From: Clostridium thermosuccinogenes
GTDB lineage: Bacteria; Bacillota; Clostridia; Acetivibrionales; DSM-5807
Assembly: GCF_002896855.1 (NCBI RefSeq)
Contig: NZ_CP021850.1
Span: forward strand, 3,435,665-3,499,664
Length of the DNA stretch: 64,000 bases
Direction: 5' to 3'
Shown here: one piece after another, positions 47,497-56,965 of the stretch
Numbering within the stretch: position 1 is the first letter of the stretch
Layout: every line of letters starts with the position of its first letter
Position numbers and translations under genes: made by a program
Notes under the pieces: generated by a model
What the model was told of the DNA's origin: nothing
Database searches by the model: none
What the model saw: only the letters and a program-made list of their open reading frames with translations

Positions 47497-48063
47497 CTAT
47501 ACAAATACTCCTGCCAGATGATTTGTTAGCCACATATTCGTTTCACCTATGGCAAGATGGCTGCTTTCTATCTGCGGCAGTAACCCAAGCAGCCGCTCAA
47601 TCATGTGGAATACCTTTGTTTCTATCATCTCCAGCTCATTGACAAACTTGCCATAATACCTGTACAGTATAGCTCTTAATGCTCCTGCAGCTTGCCGCCC
47701 CCGTTGCCTGAATTCTTCTACCCACCGCCTTAATGTGGATATGCTGGCGGCAGTCTCAATCTCCTCAAGAGGTATACCGTCCTCCTGGTCCCGAAGGACC
47801 AGCTCGCTATCACAAGCCGAGTAATGCTTATACGGCCTGATGAAATCCGGTATGATTGCATGTGTCTTCCCACACTTGCTACAGATTACACGGAATATGT
47901 TAATCCATTCAATTTCCTCGCCCATATGCACATGACGTGCATATCTGTCATGAAAGGTTGTTTTCCCGCCGCATTTCGGGCATATCAACTCCAGCCTTTC
48001 CAAAAATTTTAAACAATTTCTGCGATACTCCTTAACATTCCGCCCCAGATATGCTATTATCAT
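47497..48063 (-). CDS. Zinc-ribbon and helix-turn-helix accessory protein of the transposon (DUF6431-like)
   Basis: A 188-residue protein. Two CxxC pairs, LICPKCGGKTTFH and VICSKCGKTHA, form a likely zinc ribbon. A helix-turn-helix-like segment EIETAASISTLRRWVEEFRQRGRQA follows, then a helical C-terminus. I think it is the DUF6431 type seen next to such transposases, but I cannot confirm it. It is the first gene of the element, upstream of the transposase. A regulatory or target-choice role (compare TniQ/TnsD zinc proteins) is inference. No clear ribosome binding site precedes the ATG. Confidence 0.72.
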   Translation of the reverse strand: MIIAYLGRNVKEYRRNCLKFLERLELICPKCGGKTTFHDRYARHVHMGEEIEWINIFRVICSKCGKTHAIIPDFIRPYKHYSACDSELVLRDQEDGIPLEEIETAASISTLRRWVEEFRQRGRQAAGALRAILYRYYGKFVNELEMIETKVFHMIERLLGLLPQIESSHLAIGETNMWLTNHLAGVFV

Positions 48064-48230
48064 ATTACAAATGTGTTAAAGGGCTTTGAGGGTTAGGTGC
48101 TGGAACACTTAACATATATATTCAAAGCTCTTATCATATCCTCCTTTTTTTCTTCCAGGAAGATATTAGCATACGTGCAAACGGTCACGCAACTTGAGCA
48201 ACTCCGGGACATTTATCCGGGGCAGAAACA

Positions 48231-48839
48231 CTGATGCTCCATGCGTTAAGAAAAGGTTATCACACCATTGGAATAATAAAATCCAATAGAGTGATTTACC
48301 CTGGAGGCATTAAAACAAGTGTCAGAGAATTTTCTACCTTTATCAATAGAGACGAAACCAGCTTAGTTACAGCAGGTGACGATACTTACTACGTTTACAG
48401 GTATGAGGGTAAAATCAATGACCTTGAAAATGCAGTTATCCTATTCTGCTGGAGCAAGTGCGATTTATCCGATAAACCAGCATTTATACTAAGTATGGAT
48501 GTTAGCCTTGCCACCTCCGAAAGCCTTTTAAATTACCAGAATCACTGGGATGTTGAAGTGAGTTACTGGTATCAAAAGAATTCTCTTGGGTTTGATGAAT
48601 ACCAGGTAGAATCCCTAACCTTAATAAAGCGCTTATGGAGCATGGTCTTTATGACCTACACTTTCCTGGAGCTTTTCAGGGGTTCAAGCAAGAAATCCAT
48701 AAAGCTTCAGAATTTGAGAGATACTATAGGGCATTTCCGCAAACAACACTTGGTTTCAACTTCCAAGCTTGCATATACTTGTGCAGTTAAAAGGGTATCT
48801 GTCGATGCTGTTGTTGCCAAGCTAGGGATAGCTGCATAA
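48231..48839 (+). pseudogene. C-terminal part of the disrupted transposase
   Basis: The frame continues the gene broken at 45185: KKGYHTIG-like sequence, NRVIYPGGIKTSVREF, then YWYQKNSLGFDEYQVESLTLIKRLWSMVF with the third catalytic acid in HWDVEVSYWYQ. It ends KRVSVDAVVAKLGIAA. The open frame of about 200 codons is intact here, unlike its N-terminal half. Not functional as it stands because it lacks its start and first catalytic residues. Confidence 0.8.
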
Positions 48840-49143
48840 ACATTTACAATTTACTGCACAACTACACTTTATTTTAAATAGAATTTCTACTTTCATTTAG
48901 CAGAACTGAAACAGTTTTTCACAAGTAACTTCTACTTTTCTAATTTCTACTTATTTGCAAAGTTAAATTCCGCTGTCTATGAAATTGAGGTCGAAATAAC
49001 TTTTTCAGTTAAACACAATAAATTGATACCACTTACATATTATTGTAGTATTGAATATTATATTTCGAAGCTGTATAATATAAGCAACATTTGTTAACTA
49101 TGGTTTAATATGAAAGAATATAGCGAATGGAACGGATAATATT
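48840..49143. other. AT-rich intergenic region
   Basis: No gene. It should contain the right end of the disrupted insertion sequence (a CAACTACACTT word near 48860 loosely mirrors the left-end GTGGTAGTTTTG) and the promoter of the next gene. Confidence 0.35.
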
Positions 49144-50217
49144 ATGATAAGTAGAACTCGAAAATCAATTTTATTTATGTCCTTTACCCTTATAATCATA
49201 TTTCTGTGTATGCTATTTAAAGATCAAATAAAATTGAATATAAAGAATAATGAATTTTGCAATAAGGTTTTCTTTCTAATAAATAATGAGATTAACAATG
49301 TAAGAAAAAACATAATCAGAAAACATGTAAATCTTGATAAAAATCAGTTACTACTATATAGTCCAAGTACAAGTGAACTTGAAATTTACAGTTTGCTACC
49401 AGATAATAATATTTTGACCACGAAGTTTATAAAGAAGGATTGGGGAACGTGGAATATTCAGGGTTGGTATATCGTTTCCGATAATAATATTCCTTCAAAA
49501 AGCTTGCATTTACTAGCAGGTGGTGGAACAGACTGGGAGTATGTTTTTAGAGTTGCCAAGAATTTTGGAGATGCATATGTTTTTTCAGGAGGCAACCATG
49601 GTAGGGAGAGTTTAGAGGACATAAGATTATTGAATGCTGAAGATGGCTCCGAATTGAAGTTACAACCTGGAGAAAAAGTCAAAATAAATGCACTTAAGAT
49701 TGTAGAAAATACGTTTTTAACTTTTGATGAAGCACTTACTCAAAAATACTCTGAAGTGCAAAGGACTTATATAATTTTTCCAACTAAGATTTTACTTGAG
49801 ACAGATTTTAATTTCATATATGATGTATATATGGGCACATCATATGTCTGCATGTTTCCGACGACAAAAGAGCATGGAAGATATATAAGATTTGATGATA
49901 CAGCTAGAACTTATGAAACACCTAAATCAGGAGATACTTTAACAGAAAATGGGCATACTAATTATTTAGGATATGAAAAATCACTTTCAGCAACTATTTG
50001 GGGAGACAGTGTATATAAATATGAGTTTAAAATACAAATTGATAATATAGATATGGTTGATGGATTTAAAAACAAGCTTAAAACATTTTACTGGGATGTA
50101 AATAAAATAGGTAATAAATTATATTTTTCTAAATTTGATAATGATGAGTATAAAAAGATTGAAGCTGGAACTACATGGCATAATGTGTCTAGTTGGGAAA
50201 TAAACCTCAAAAATTAA
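49144..50217 (+). CDS. Unrecognised signal-anchored extracytoplasmic protein
   Basis: A 357-residue protein. The N-terminus has a basic start and one hydrophobic helix (about residues 8-25), then a lysine- and asparagine-rich linker, so it is likely anchored in the membrane and facing outside. The body is beta-rich, with LHLLAGGGTDWEYVFRVAK, YVFSGGNHGRESLEDIRLL and a C-terminal strand run. The GGNHGRE motif could be catalytic, but I do not recognise the family. The gene is much more AT-rich than the housekeeping genes and lies among insertion sequences, suggesting transfer as cargo. Confidence 0.65.
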   Translation: MISRTRKSILFMSFTLIIIFLCMLFKDQIKLNIKNNEFCNKVFFLINNEINNVRKNIIRKHVNLDKNQLLLYSPSTSELEIYSLLPDNNILTTKFIKKDWGTWNIQGWYIVSDNNIPSKSLHLLAGGGTDWEYVFRVAKNFGDAYVFSGGNHGRESLEDIRLLNAEDGSELKLQPGEKVKINALKIVENTFLTFDEALTQKYSEVQRTYIIFPTKILLETDFNFIYDVYMGTSYVCMFPTTKEHGRYIRFDDTARTYETPKSGDTLTENGHTNYLGYEKSLSATIWGDSVYKYEFKIQIDNIDMVDGFKNKLKTFYWDVNKIGNKLYFSKFDNDEYKKIEAGTTWHNVSSWEINLKN

Positions 50218-51274
50218 TTATTGTGATAGGGTAGTGTCCTAAGTTTTGTTTAAACTTAATGAAAATATTTTTTGGTGTTAGGATGCCAGATTTTTGGGCA
50301 TCCCAGTTGGAGACGAGGGTGCAGGCATAAAGTCTGCACAAGACATCCAGGATGCTTTGAAAGACCTTTTGGGTAGTACAATCCAGAGTATGCTAGAAGC
50401 TGAGATGGACGAGCATCTTGGGTATAAACCATATGAACGCACAGATAGTACAAATTCCAGGAATGGTACAAAACCCAAGACTATACGTAGTTCATATGGC
50501 TAAACGGAAATCGATGTTCCTCAAGATCTAGAAAGTACATTTGAACCTAAAATCGTTAAGAAGCGTCAAAAGGACATTTCCAATATAGATGCCATGTATG
50601 CCAAGGGGCTTACAACACGGCAAATATCCGATCAGATTAAAGAAATATATGAATTTGAAGTTAGTGAAGACATGGTTTCAGATATCACAAGCAAACTTTT
50701 ACCTGAGATAGAAGAATGGCAGCAAAGACCCCTATCCAGCATATATCCGATAATATTTATTGACGCAGTTCATTTTTCAGTAAGAGATAACAACGTCATC
50801 AAAAAACTTGCTGCTTACATTATACTTGGCATTAATCAAGATGGACAAAAGGAAGTCTTAAGCATTAACATAGGTCAAAATGAGAGCAGCAAATACTGGC
50901 TTAGTGTACTTAATGAGCTAAAAAATCGCGAAGTAAAAGACATACTAATTCTATGCGCTGATGGGCTTAGTGGCATCAAAGAATCCATAGCGGTAGCTTT
51001 CCCTAATACTGAATATCAACGCTGTATAGTTCATCAGGTCAGAAACACCCTGAAATACGTTGCGGACAAGGACAAAAAGGAGTTTGCAGCTGATTTGAAG
51101 ACAATCTACCACGCGCCTACTGAGGAAACCGGATATGAGCGTATGTTAAAAATAACAGATAAATGGCAGGATCGTTATCCAAATGCTATGAAAAGTTGGG
51201 AGGCAAGCTGGGATGTCATATGATATGAACCCAAAATGTTAGACAAAATAATATGGAGAATGGAGGAAATGAGG

Positions 51275-51784
51275 ATGAAGTATACATCAGAATTAAAGAA
51301 AGAGGCTGTCCGATTAGTCTTATAAGAAAATAATACTGTCATAGCTGTAGCGAATGTGCTGCAAATAAGTGATTCTTCTATAACATTTTGGGTGAGATTA
51401 GTTAATGAACATGGATACGAAATTTTAAATAAAAAGCCATCCAGGAATTATAGTGGTGATTTCAAAGTTAATGCGGTAGAATATATGCATAAACACCATT
51501 TGTCATTATGTGAGGCAGCTCCTGTCTTTGGTATCCCTACAACTAGTATTCTTGGTAAATGGGAAAAAATATATTATGAGAAAGGACCGCAGGGCTTAAG
51601 GGAATGGAAGCCTTGCAGGAAACCCAAAATGAATAAAGACCGCATTAATAATCCTCAAAATATCGAACCTACGTTAGAAAAAAATCTTATCGCTGAAGTA
51701 AAGCAGCTGCGTATGGAGAATGAATTCCTAAAAAAACTCAATGCCTTAGTTCTGGAACGCATAAAGCGAGAAAGTGCGAAATAA
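51275..51784 (+). pseudogene. IS3 orfA (helix-turn-helix protein), interrupted
   Basis: After TGGAGG the frame reads MKYTSELKKEAVRLVL and meets a TAA at 51323-51325. It continues in the same frame through two helix-turn-helix segments (YSGDFKVNAVEYMHKHHLSLCEAA) to a leucine-zipper-like end (ENEFLKKLNALVLERI). The single stop codon disables it. Confidence 0.85.
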
Positions 51785-51819
51785 TTAATGTCATCAGTGA
51801 ACTAAGGCAGAGTTACGAT

Positions 51820-52557
51820 TTGATGGCGTTATTGAAGTTGGCTGGGATAGCAAGAAGTACATACTATTATTATCAAAAACGTATGAAGCAGCCGAGTAAA
51901 TATGAAAGTATTAGAGCAGAAATAAAGCGCATTTATGCCGAAAATCAGAGAAGATATGGATATCGCAGAATCTGCATCGAGTTAAAGAATAGGGGTATCC
52001 AAATAAATCATAAAACGGTATTACGCTTGATGAAGGAGCTTGGTTTGCGTGCTATAAAAAATAAGAAAAAGTATAAATCATATAAAGGAGAAGTTGGACA
52101 TATAGCTCCTAATATAATTAACCGGGACTTTAATGCGAGTTCTCCAAATCAAAAATGGGCAACTGACATAACAGAATTCAGAATACCTGCTGGTAAACTA
52201 TATCTTTCACCAACAATAGATTTATATAATGGAGAAATAGTCAGTTATAGTATTTCAAGAAATCCGAATTTTAAGCAAACTATGGAAATGCTCGATAAAG
52301 CATTTATCAAAATTCCAAAAAATACAAATCTGATTTTGCACTCGGATCAAGGATGGCAATACCAACAGGTTCGTTATCAAGAACGATTGAGGGAAAAGGG
52401 AATTACACAAAGCATGTCAAGGGAAGGAAATTGTTTGGATAATGCTGTGATGGAAAATTTCTTCAGTTTATTAAAGAATGAAGTTTTTTATGGGAATGAG
52501 AGCAAGTTTTCCACATTGAGCGACTTAAAGATTGTGTTGGAGGAACACATAGATTAA
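51820..52557 (+). pseudogene. IS3 orfB (DDE transposase), truncated by a stop and frameshift
   Basis: The integrase core is well kept: RYGYRRICIELKNRG, the aspartate in KWATDITEF, the second in ILHSDQGWQYQ, and the glutamate in NCLDNAVMENFFSLLKNE. A TAA replaces a tyrosine codon right after EEHID (expected DYYNNRRIK follows). A later frameshift separates the final LSPVQYRLK. The copy is therefore dead at its 3' end. Confidence 0.88.
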
Positions 52558-52780
52558 TATAACAATAGAAGAATTAAAAACCGGCTTAAAGTTGTCGCCG
52601 GTACAATATAGACTTAAAATGGGAGCATAATTAAAGTCTAACATTTAGGGCTCATATCAATATGTCCAATCTTTAAGTTTTCGTCAGATGTGCGCAAAGT
52701 AATATACACACAACCAATTCCATAGAAAGTCCTAATAGTACTTACCGCCGTTTAAACCGTCAAAGAAGCGTATTTCCGAG

Positions 52781-52867
52781 TGATAGGTAGTGTCCTAAGT
52801 TTTGTGTAAACTCAAGGATAATATATTTTTTGGTGTTGGGATGCCAGATTTTTTGGTATCCCAGTTG
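52781..52867 (+). repeat. Second copy of the IS256 left end (86-87-bp direct repeat of 50224-50309)
   Basis: Both copies read TGATAGG, then GTGTCCTAAGTTTTGT and GGATGCCAGATTTTT...CCCAGTTG, with about ten differences. This one is cut off after the leader, before the transposase coding part. It marks a second, mostly deleted IS256 insertion or an element-mediated deletion. Confidence 0.85.
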
Positions 52868-53125
52868 TTTTAACTCTATCATTCGCTTATATTTTAGTCA
52901 ATACATATTTGTGATTTCTGATTAGATTACGGAATCCTGAAAAGGCTTTTATGCCGCGAAAGCCTCTTGATAATGAGTAAAGCGGCATGTTAGGCTATCA
53001 GCCAGGCATCTTCCATGCTGCAGAGGAGTACTCCCTTGTTCAGAATGGGTGGTGCCTGCAGATGCCTTGTAACATGCCAGCAAAGGCTCATTGTCAAGAG
53101 GATCGTGGAATAAATGCCCGTAGCT
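52868..53125. other. Anonymous sequence between IS fragments
   Basis: No supported gene. A frame exists across part of it but lacks a ribosome binding site. The word GATTACGGAATCCTGAAAA near 52926 is close to GATTACAGAATCCTGTAAAA near 62975, which suggests pieces of a shared older element. Confidence 0.3.
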
Positions 53126-53330
53126 TTATATGTCTTTTTCTGATATCCGCCCGTCAAAATAAATCATAAGCTGATCAAGAATGGTACCCCAACCTTGGTA
53201 AGCGCTTAATATAAGTGCGCATAGAAGTTTATCCGTCCATATGAGATAATCCATCCAAAAGTCTTTAGACTTTTTCGAGTTTTTCGACTCTGACTAAAAA
53301 GTCTAGAATCTCTAAGGAGGCTATCTCAAT

Positions 53331-53678
53331 ATGGATAAAATCACAAATGCCAAAACTGAATTCCGACTCAAGCAGTGGAGCAAGATTATCCAAGCCTGCC
53401 AAACCAGTGGAATGACAGTTGTCAGTTGGTGCAGCCAGAACAATGTAAAAATTAAATCGTACTACTACTGGCTGCGAAGAATCCGCACCTTGGCGTGTGA
53501 GACCGGATCACTTGTACCTCAGAAACCGGAACAAGAAATTGTCCCAGTACCATTTCACCAGACAAAGGTATCTGCAGCAGTCACAATCCACTTGCCTTCT
53601 TTTTGTGTTGATATACATGACGGAACTTCCAGAGAAACCATCGAGGCAGTTCTGTCGGCATTGAAAAGCATATGTTAG
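53331..53678 (+). CDS. tnpA: IS66 TnpA (OrfA) protein
   Basis: A 115-residue helix-turn-helix accessory protein (KTEFRLKQWSKIIQACQTSGMTVVSWCSQNNVKIKSYYYW). It is needed with TnpB for efficient IS66 transposition. AAGGAGG lies upstream of the ATG. The stop overlaps the tnpB start. Confidence 0.92.
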   Translation: MDKITNAKTEFRLKQWSKIIQACQTSGMTVVSWCSQNNVKIKSYYYWLRRIRTLACETGSLVPQKPEQEIVPVPFHQTKVSAAVTIHLPSFCVDIHDGTSRETIEAVLSALKSIC

Positions 53679-54028
53679 GCGATATTACAAGGGCAGAAGA
53701 TATCTACATTGTCTGCGGGTACTCAGACATGAGAAAGTCAATTGATGGATTAGCGGCTATTATCAAAGAGACATTTGGCATGGATCCCTTTTCTCCGAGC
53801 CTGTTCCTCTTCTGTGGGAGACGTCGTGATCGTCTCAAAGCTCTCTTCTGGGAAGGAGACGGTTTTGTACTGCTATATAAGCGTCTTGAGAATGGGAACT
53901 TTAAATGGCCCCGTACACCGGAGCAAGCAAGACGGCTTACCCAGCAGGAATTCCGGTGGCTGATGGAGGGTCTGACGATAGATCAACCCAAAGCAATACG
54001 AAAAGCAAGAACAGGCGAAATCTACTGA
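53672..54028 (+). CDS. tnpB: IS66 TnpB (Orf2-like) protein
   Basis: A 118-residue IS66 Orf2-like protein with the family segments IVCGYSDMRKSIDGLAAII, LFLFCGRRRDRLKALFWEGDGFVLLYKRLENG and LTQQEFRWLMEGL. Its exact role is unknown. Starts at an ATG overlapping the end of tnpA by 7 bp. Confidence 0.95.
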   Translation: MLGDITRAEDIYIVCGYSDMRKSIDGLAAIIKETFGMDPFSPSLFLFCGRRRDRLKALFWEGDGFVLLYKRLENGNFKWPRTPEQARRLTQQEFRWLMEGLTIDQPKAIRKARTGEIY

Positions 54029-54104
54029 TAAAAAAGTGCGTAAAAGTATTGATTTTACAGCATTTAAGCTGGATTTTTCAGGTGAAATATGGTACAATTA
54101 TCTT

Positions 54105-55688
54105 ATGCAAAAGATAAATTTTACAGGGCTTACGCCAGAACAAATTGAATATGTTTCCACTCTGGAAAAAATAGTGGAAAACCAGCAAATCCGTATCAAC
54201 CAGCTTACAGAGCTTCTTATCAAATCCCAAAAAGCTCTATACGGCCAATCCAGCGAAAAGCGTCGTTATGTTTTAGGAGAAGACAACGATCAAATCTCAC
54301 TTTTCAACGAAGCAGAGGTCGAAGCGAACAACAAAGCAGAAGAACCTACCGTACAGACAATTGTGGCTGCCCATACCAGAAAACCTAAAAGAACAAAGGA
54401 AGAACTGGCACAGACAGTTCCTGTAGTGGAGGTTGTTTGTGACCTTGACGAGGACAAGCGCTCTTGCGGTATTTGCCAGGCTGACCTTAGATATCTGGGC
54501 AAGGAGCATGTCAGGGATGAACTTGAGATTATCCCTGCCCAAGTAAGAGTATTGAGATACATTCGTTTTAATTATGTGTGTACCGTCTGCGAGAAGGAAA
54601 CCGGAGATGCCAACATTGTCAAAGCGCCGGTTCCAGCCCCGGTCATGAAACGCAGCCTTGCTTCTGCCTCAACAGTTGCTTATGTTATGTATCAGAAATA
54701 TGCCAACGGAATGCCTTTATACCGGCAGGAGAAAGACTGGGCAAATCAGGGGGTGACACTTTCCAGAGCCACCCTGGCAAACTGGATCATACGTCCAAGC
54801 CATGAATGGCTTGAACCAATGTACAATGCCATTCATAAGCACTTGATTTCCGAACCCCTGATTCATGCAGACGAAACTGTACTGCAGGTATTAAAAGAAC
54901 CGGGACGGAAAGCAACGACAGAATCGCGGATGTGGGTCTACACTTCCGGGCGAAGTCCAACCCCGGCTGTTTTATTTGAATACCAACCGACACGATCCGG
55001 CCAGCATGCCCGAAGATTTCTTGAGGGTTTTTCGGGTTACCTTCAGACAGATGGCTATAGTGGCTACAATGCAGTGCCTGATGTTATACATTGTGGATGT
55101 TGGGCTCATTTACAACGCAAATTCGAAGAAGCAATTCCCCAGGGGGCTGACACTAAGACTTCCAAGGCGGCTATCGGATATGATTATTGTAACCGTCTGT
55201 TTGCCATGGACAAGAAATGGGAGGAACTATCCGCTGAAAGGCGGTATGAAGAACGACTTAAAAATATGAAACCCCTTCTTGATGAGTTCTGGGAATGGGT
55301 GCAACAACTAAATCCGCTGCCAAACTCCAATCTGGGGAAAGCGATCACATATGCATTGAATCAAAAGGAATCATTGAATCGTTTCCTGTTGGATGGACGA
55401 ATCGAGCTTTCCAACAATCGAGCCGAAAATGCCATTCGTCCGTATGTCACAGGCAGGAAGAACTGGCTGTTTGCCGACACAACTCGCGGAGCCAAGGCCA
55501 GTGCTATTGTCTACAGCATGATAGAAACTGCCAAAGCAAATCAACTTAATCCATATATGTATTTGGTGCATCTACTGACAAATTTACCAAGCTTAAAGGA
55601 ATTGACGCATGAATCTCTGACACCTTATCTACCGTGGTCACCTGAACTACCCTCCTGGTGCCGTAATGATTCATACAAGGCACCCTAA
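54105..55688 (+). CDS. tnpC: IS66 TnpC transposase
   Basis: A 527-residue DDE transposase. It has an N-terminal leucine-zipper/helix region (LEKIVENQQIRINQLTELLIKSQKALYGQSSEKR) and a zinc-finger segment with CGICQADL and CTVCEKETGD. The DDE core has IHADETVLQVL, YSGYNAVPDVIHCGCWAHLQRKFEEA, and the final glutamate in IELSNNRAENAIRPYVTGRKNWLF. The ATG at 54105 was chosen over the upstream ATG at 54036 because it gives the usual N-terminus. Frame intact. Confidence 0.93.
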   Translation: MQKINFTGLTPEQIEYVSTLEKIVENQQIRINQLTELLIKSQKALYGQSSEKRRYVLGEDNDQISLFNEAEVEANNKAEEPTVQTIVAAHTRKPKRTKEELAQTVPVVEVVCDLDEDKRSCGICQADLRYLGKEHVRDELEIIPAQVRVLRYIRFNYVCTVCEKETGDANIVKAPVPAPVMKRSLASASTVAYVMYQKYANGMPLYRQEKDWANQGVTLSRATLANWIIRPSHEWLEPMYNAIHKHLISEPLIHADETVLQVLKEPGRKATTESRMWVYTSGRSPTPAVLFEYQPTRSGQHARRFLEGFSGYLQTDGYSGYNAVPDVIHCGCWAHLQRKFEEAIPQGADTKTSKAAIGYDYCNRLFAMDKKWEELSAERRYEERLKNMKPLLDEFWEWVQQLNPLPNSNLGKAITYALNQKESLNRFLLDGRIELSNNRAENAIRPYVTGRKNWLFADTTRGAKASAIVYSMIETAKANQLNPYMYLVHLLTNLPSLKELTHESLTPYLPWSPELPSWCRNDSYKAP

Positions 55689-56965
55689 AATTAAGCGCTT
55701 ACCAACCTTGAATCCGTCCGGATCATTTTTTTGTAATATCCCGTACAGCCAGATAGAGGGCCTTAATAAGAGCATCATCAGAAGGATATGCTGATTTTGT
55801 CTTTGTAACCTTGCGAAGCTGTCGATTGAAGTTTTCAATCGCGTTGGTAGTATAAATGATTTTCCGTATTTCCCGAGGATACTTGAAAAAGACACTAAGC
55901 TCTTCCCAGTTATTCCTCCAGGATCGAACAGCATTAGGGTATTTGCTTCCCCATTTCGATTCAAATGCGTCTAACTCCTGTAGTGCCAAGGCTTCAGTAG
56001 CAGCCTTGTATATCGGCTTTAGATCAGCTGTGAATGATCTTAAATCCTTGTAAGAGATAAATTTGGTTGAGTTCCTTATCTGGTGAACTATACACCTTTG
56101 TATTTCAGTCATAGGAAAAACGGCCCTAATGACTTCAGAAAAACCATTTAAACCGTCAACAGAGGTGATAAGGATATCTCTGACACCCCTGTTCTTAATT
56201 TCGTTCATTATGGAAAGCCAGAATTTACTACTTTCTGCTTCTCCAATCCACATCCCGAGGATATCCTTCTGGCTTTCCAAATCTATCCCGATAGCTATAT
56301 ATACAGCCTTCTTTACAACAATCCCGTCTTTGCGAACGGAATAATGGATTGCATCCATAAACACTATAGGGTATACGCTCTTAAGCATACGACTTTGCCA
56401 TTCTTTGATTTCAGGTAAAATTTTATCTGTTATTCTTGATATTAGTGTTGGTGAAACTTCGATGCCATATAGTTCTTGGAGATGGGTCTCAATGTCTCTG
56501 TTGCTCATCCCTTTTGCGTACATAGAGATAATCTGACCTTCAATACCCTTGATTTCAGTTTGGTTTTTCTTTACTATTTGCGGTTCAAATTCACCATTAC
56601 GATCTCGTGGTATATCAAGCTCGATTTCACCGTATTCAGAACGTACAGTCTTTTTGCTGTATCCATTTCGTGAATTATCAGTTTCTTTATTTTGGACATC
56701 ATACTTTTCATAATCTAATTCTTCATCCAGTTCGCTATTTAGCATCCTCTGAATGGTGCTTCCCATAAGGTCTTTCAGCATGTTTTTGATGTCATCTGTG
56801 TCTTTGATGTTATACTCCTTGATAAGCTGATCCAGGAGTTCATCTGAAAAATAATCTTCTTGCTTCAATGGAAAAATTGTGTTTTGTCAACTAGAAATGC
56901 ATCAAAATGACAAGAAAAATGCAGCACCCAAGCAATCCAATTTTGTTAATATAAGGTATGAATTT

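Larger units (their letters stand above)
45186..48230 (-). mobile_element. Three-gene transposon (zinc-ribbon protein, DDE transposase, ATPase)
   Basis: A 3,045-bp element starting TGTCGCTG and ending with the complement of TGTTTCTG, so TGT...ACA ends as in Mu/Tn7/Tn552-type elements. It is flanked by the 7-bp duplication CTGATGC (45179-45185 and 48231-48237). Removing the element and one copy rejoins a transposase frame (KLMLHALRKG). The left end has two copies of a TTTGACCGC...TGCTCATT box (45203-45223 and 45227-45249). The right end has a related inverted copy (about 48192-48212). These are probable transposase binding sites. Genes run right to left. The end boundaries could be shifted by one base (9-bp duplication) on sequence alone. 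Confidence 0.85.
51221..52659 (+). mobile_element. IS3-family insertion sequence (IS150-like)
   Basis: A 1,439-bp element with inverted ends TGATATGAACCCAAAATG (left) and TGATATGAGCCCTAAATG (right, complement), about 24 bp in all. It is flanked by the 3-bp duplication ATA (51218-51220 and 52660-52662). Removal of the element and one ATA rejoins the IS256 frame (SWDVICPIFK). Confidence 0.9.
50224..52780 (+). pseudogene. Truncated IS256-family element, interrupted by an IS3 copy
   Basis: An IS256-type transposase reads DIQDALKDLLGSTIQSMLEAEMDEHLGYKPYE, then NSRNGTKPKTIRSSYG, where a TAA stop (near 50502) interrupts TEIDVPQDLESTFEPKIVKK. Later come the catalytic region IFIDAVHFSVRD, CADGLSGIKESIAVAFP and RCIVHQVRNTLKYV. 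The frame breaks at 51220 at the inserted IS3 and resumes at 52660 with CPIFKFSSDVRKVIYTTN and YRRLNRQRSVFPS. It is then cut off at 52780 where a second IS256 left end begins. Nonfunctional. Confidence 0.85.
53198..55702 (+). mobile_element. IS66-family insertion sequence
   Basis: A 2,505-bp element with inverted ends GTAAGCGCTTAA. It is flanked by the exact 8-bp duplication CAACCTTG (53190-53197 and 55703-55710), as usual for IS66. It carries the complete tnpA-tnpB-tnpC set with intact frames, so this copy may still be mobile. It is inserted in the tail of an IS256 transposase gene. Confidence 0.95.
53126..56868 (-). pseudogene. Second IS256-family transposase gene, broken by an IS66 insertion
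   Basis: The main part (56868 to 55723) encodes about 381 residues of a mutator-type transposase: LLDQLIKEYNIKDTDDIKNML, the aspartate in IVFMDAIHYSVRKDG, the second in SVDGLNGFSEVIRAVFP, and the C-terminal YTTNAIENFNRQLRKVTK. A TGA replaces the conserved tryptophan codon after DITKK. The frame then runs on into IQGW, where an IS66 element sits. It resumes at 53189 as GTILDQLMIYFDGRISEKDI and stops at 53126. The start is a TTG with no upstream ribosome binding site; IS21 begins only about 16 bp upstream. Confidence 0.88.

Noticed and set aside
52987-53169. 60-codon plus-strand frame between IS fragments
   Set aside because: No ribosome binding site, and it overlaps the minus-strand tail of the IS256 transposase revealed by in-frame rejoining.
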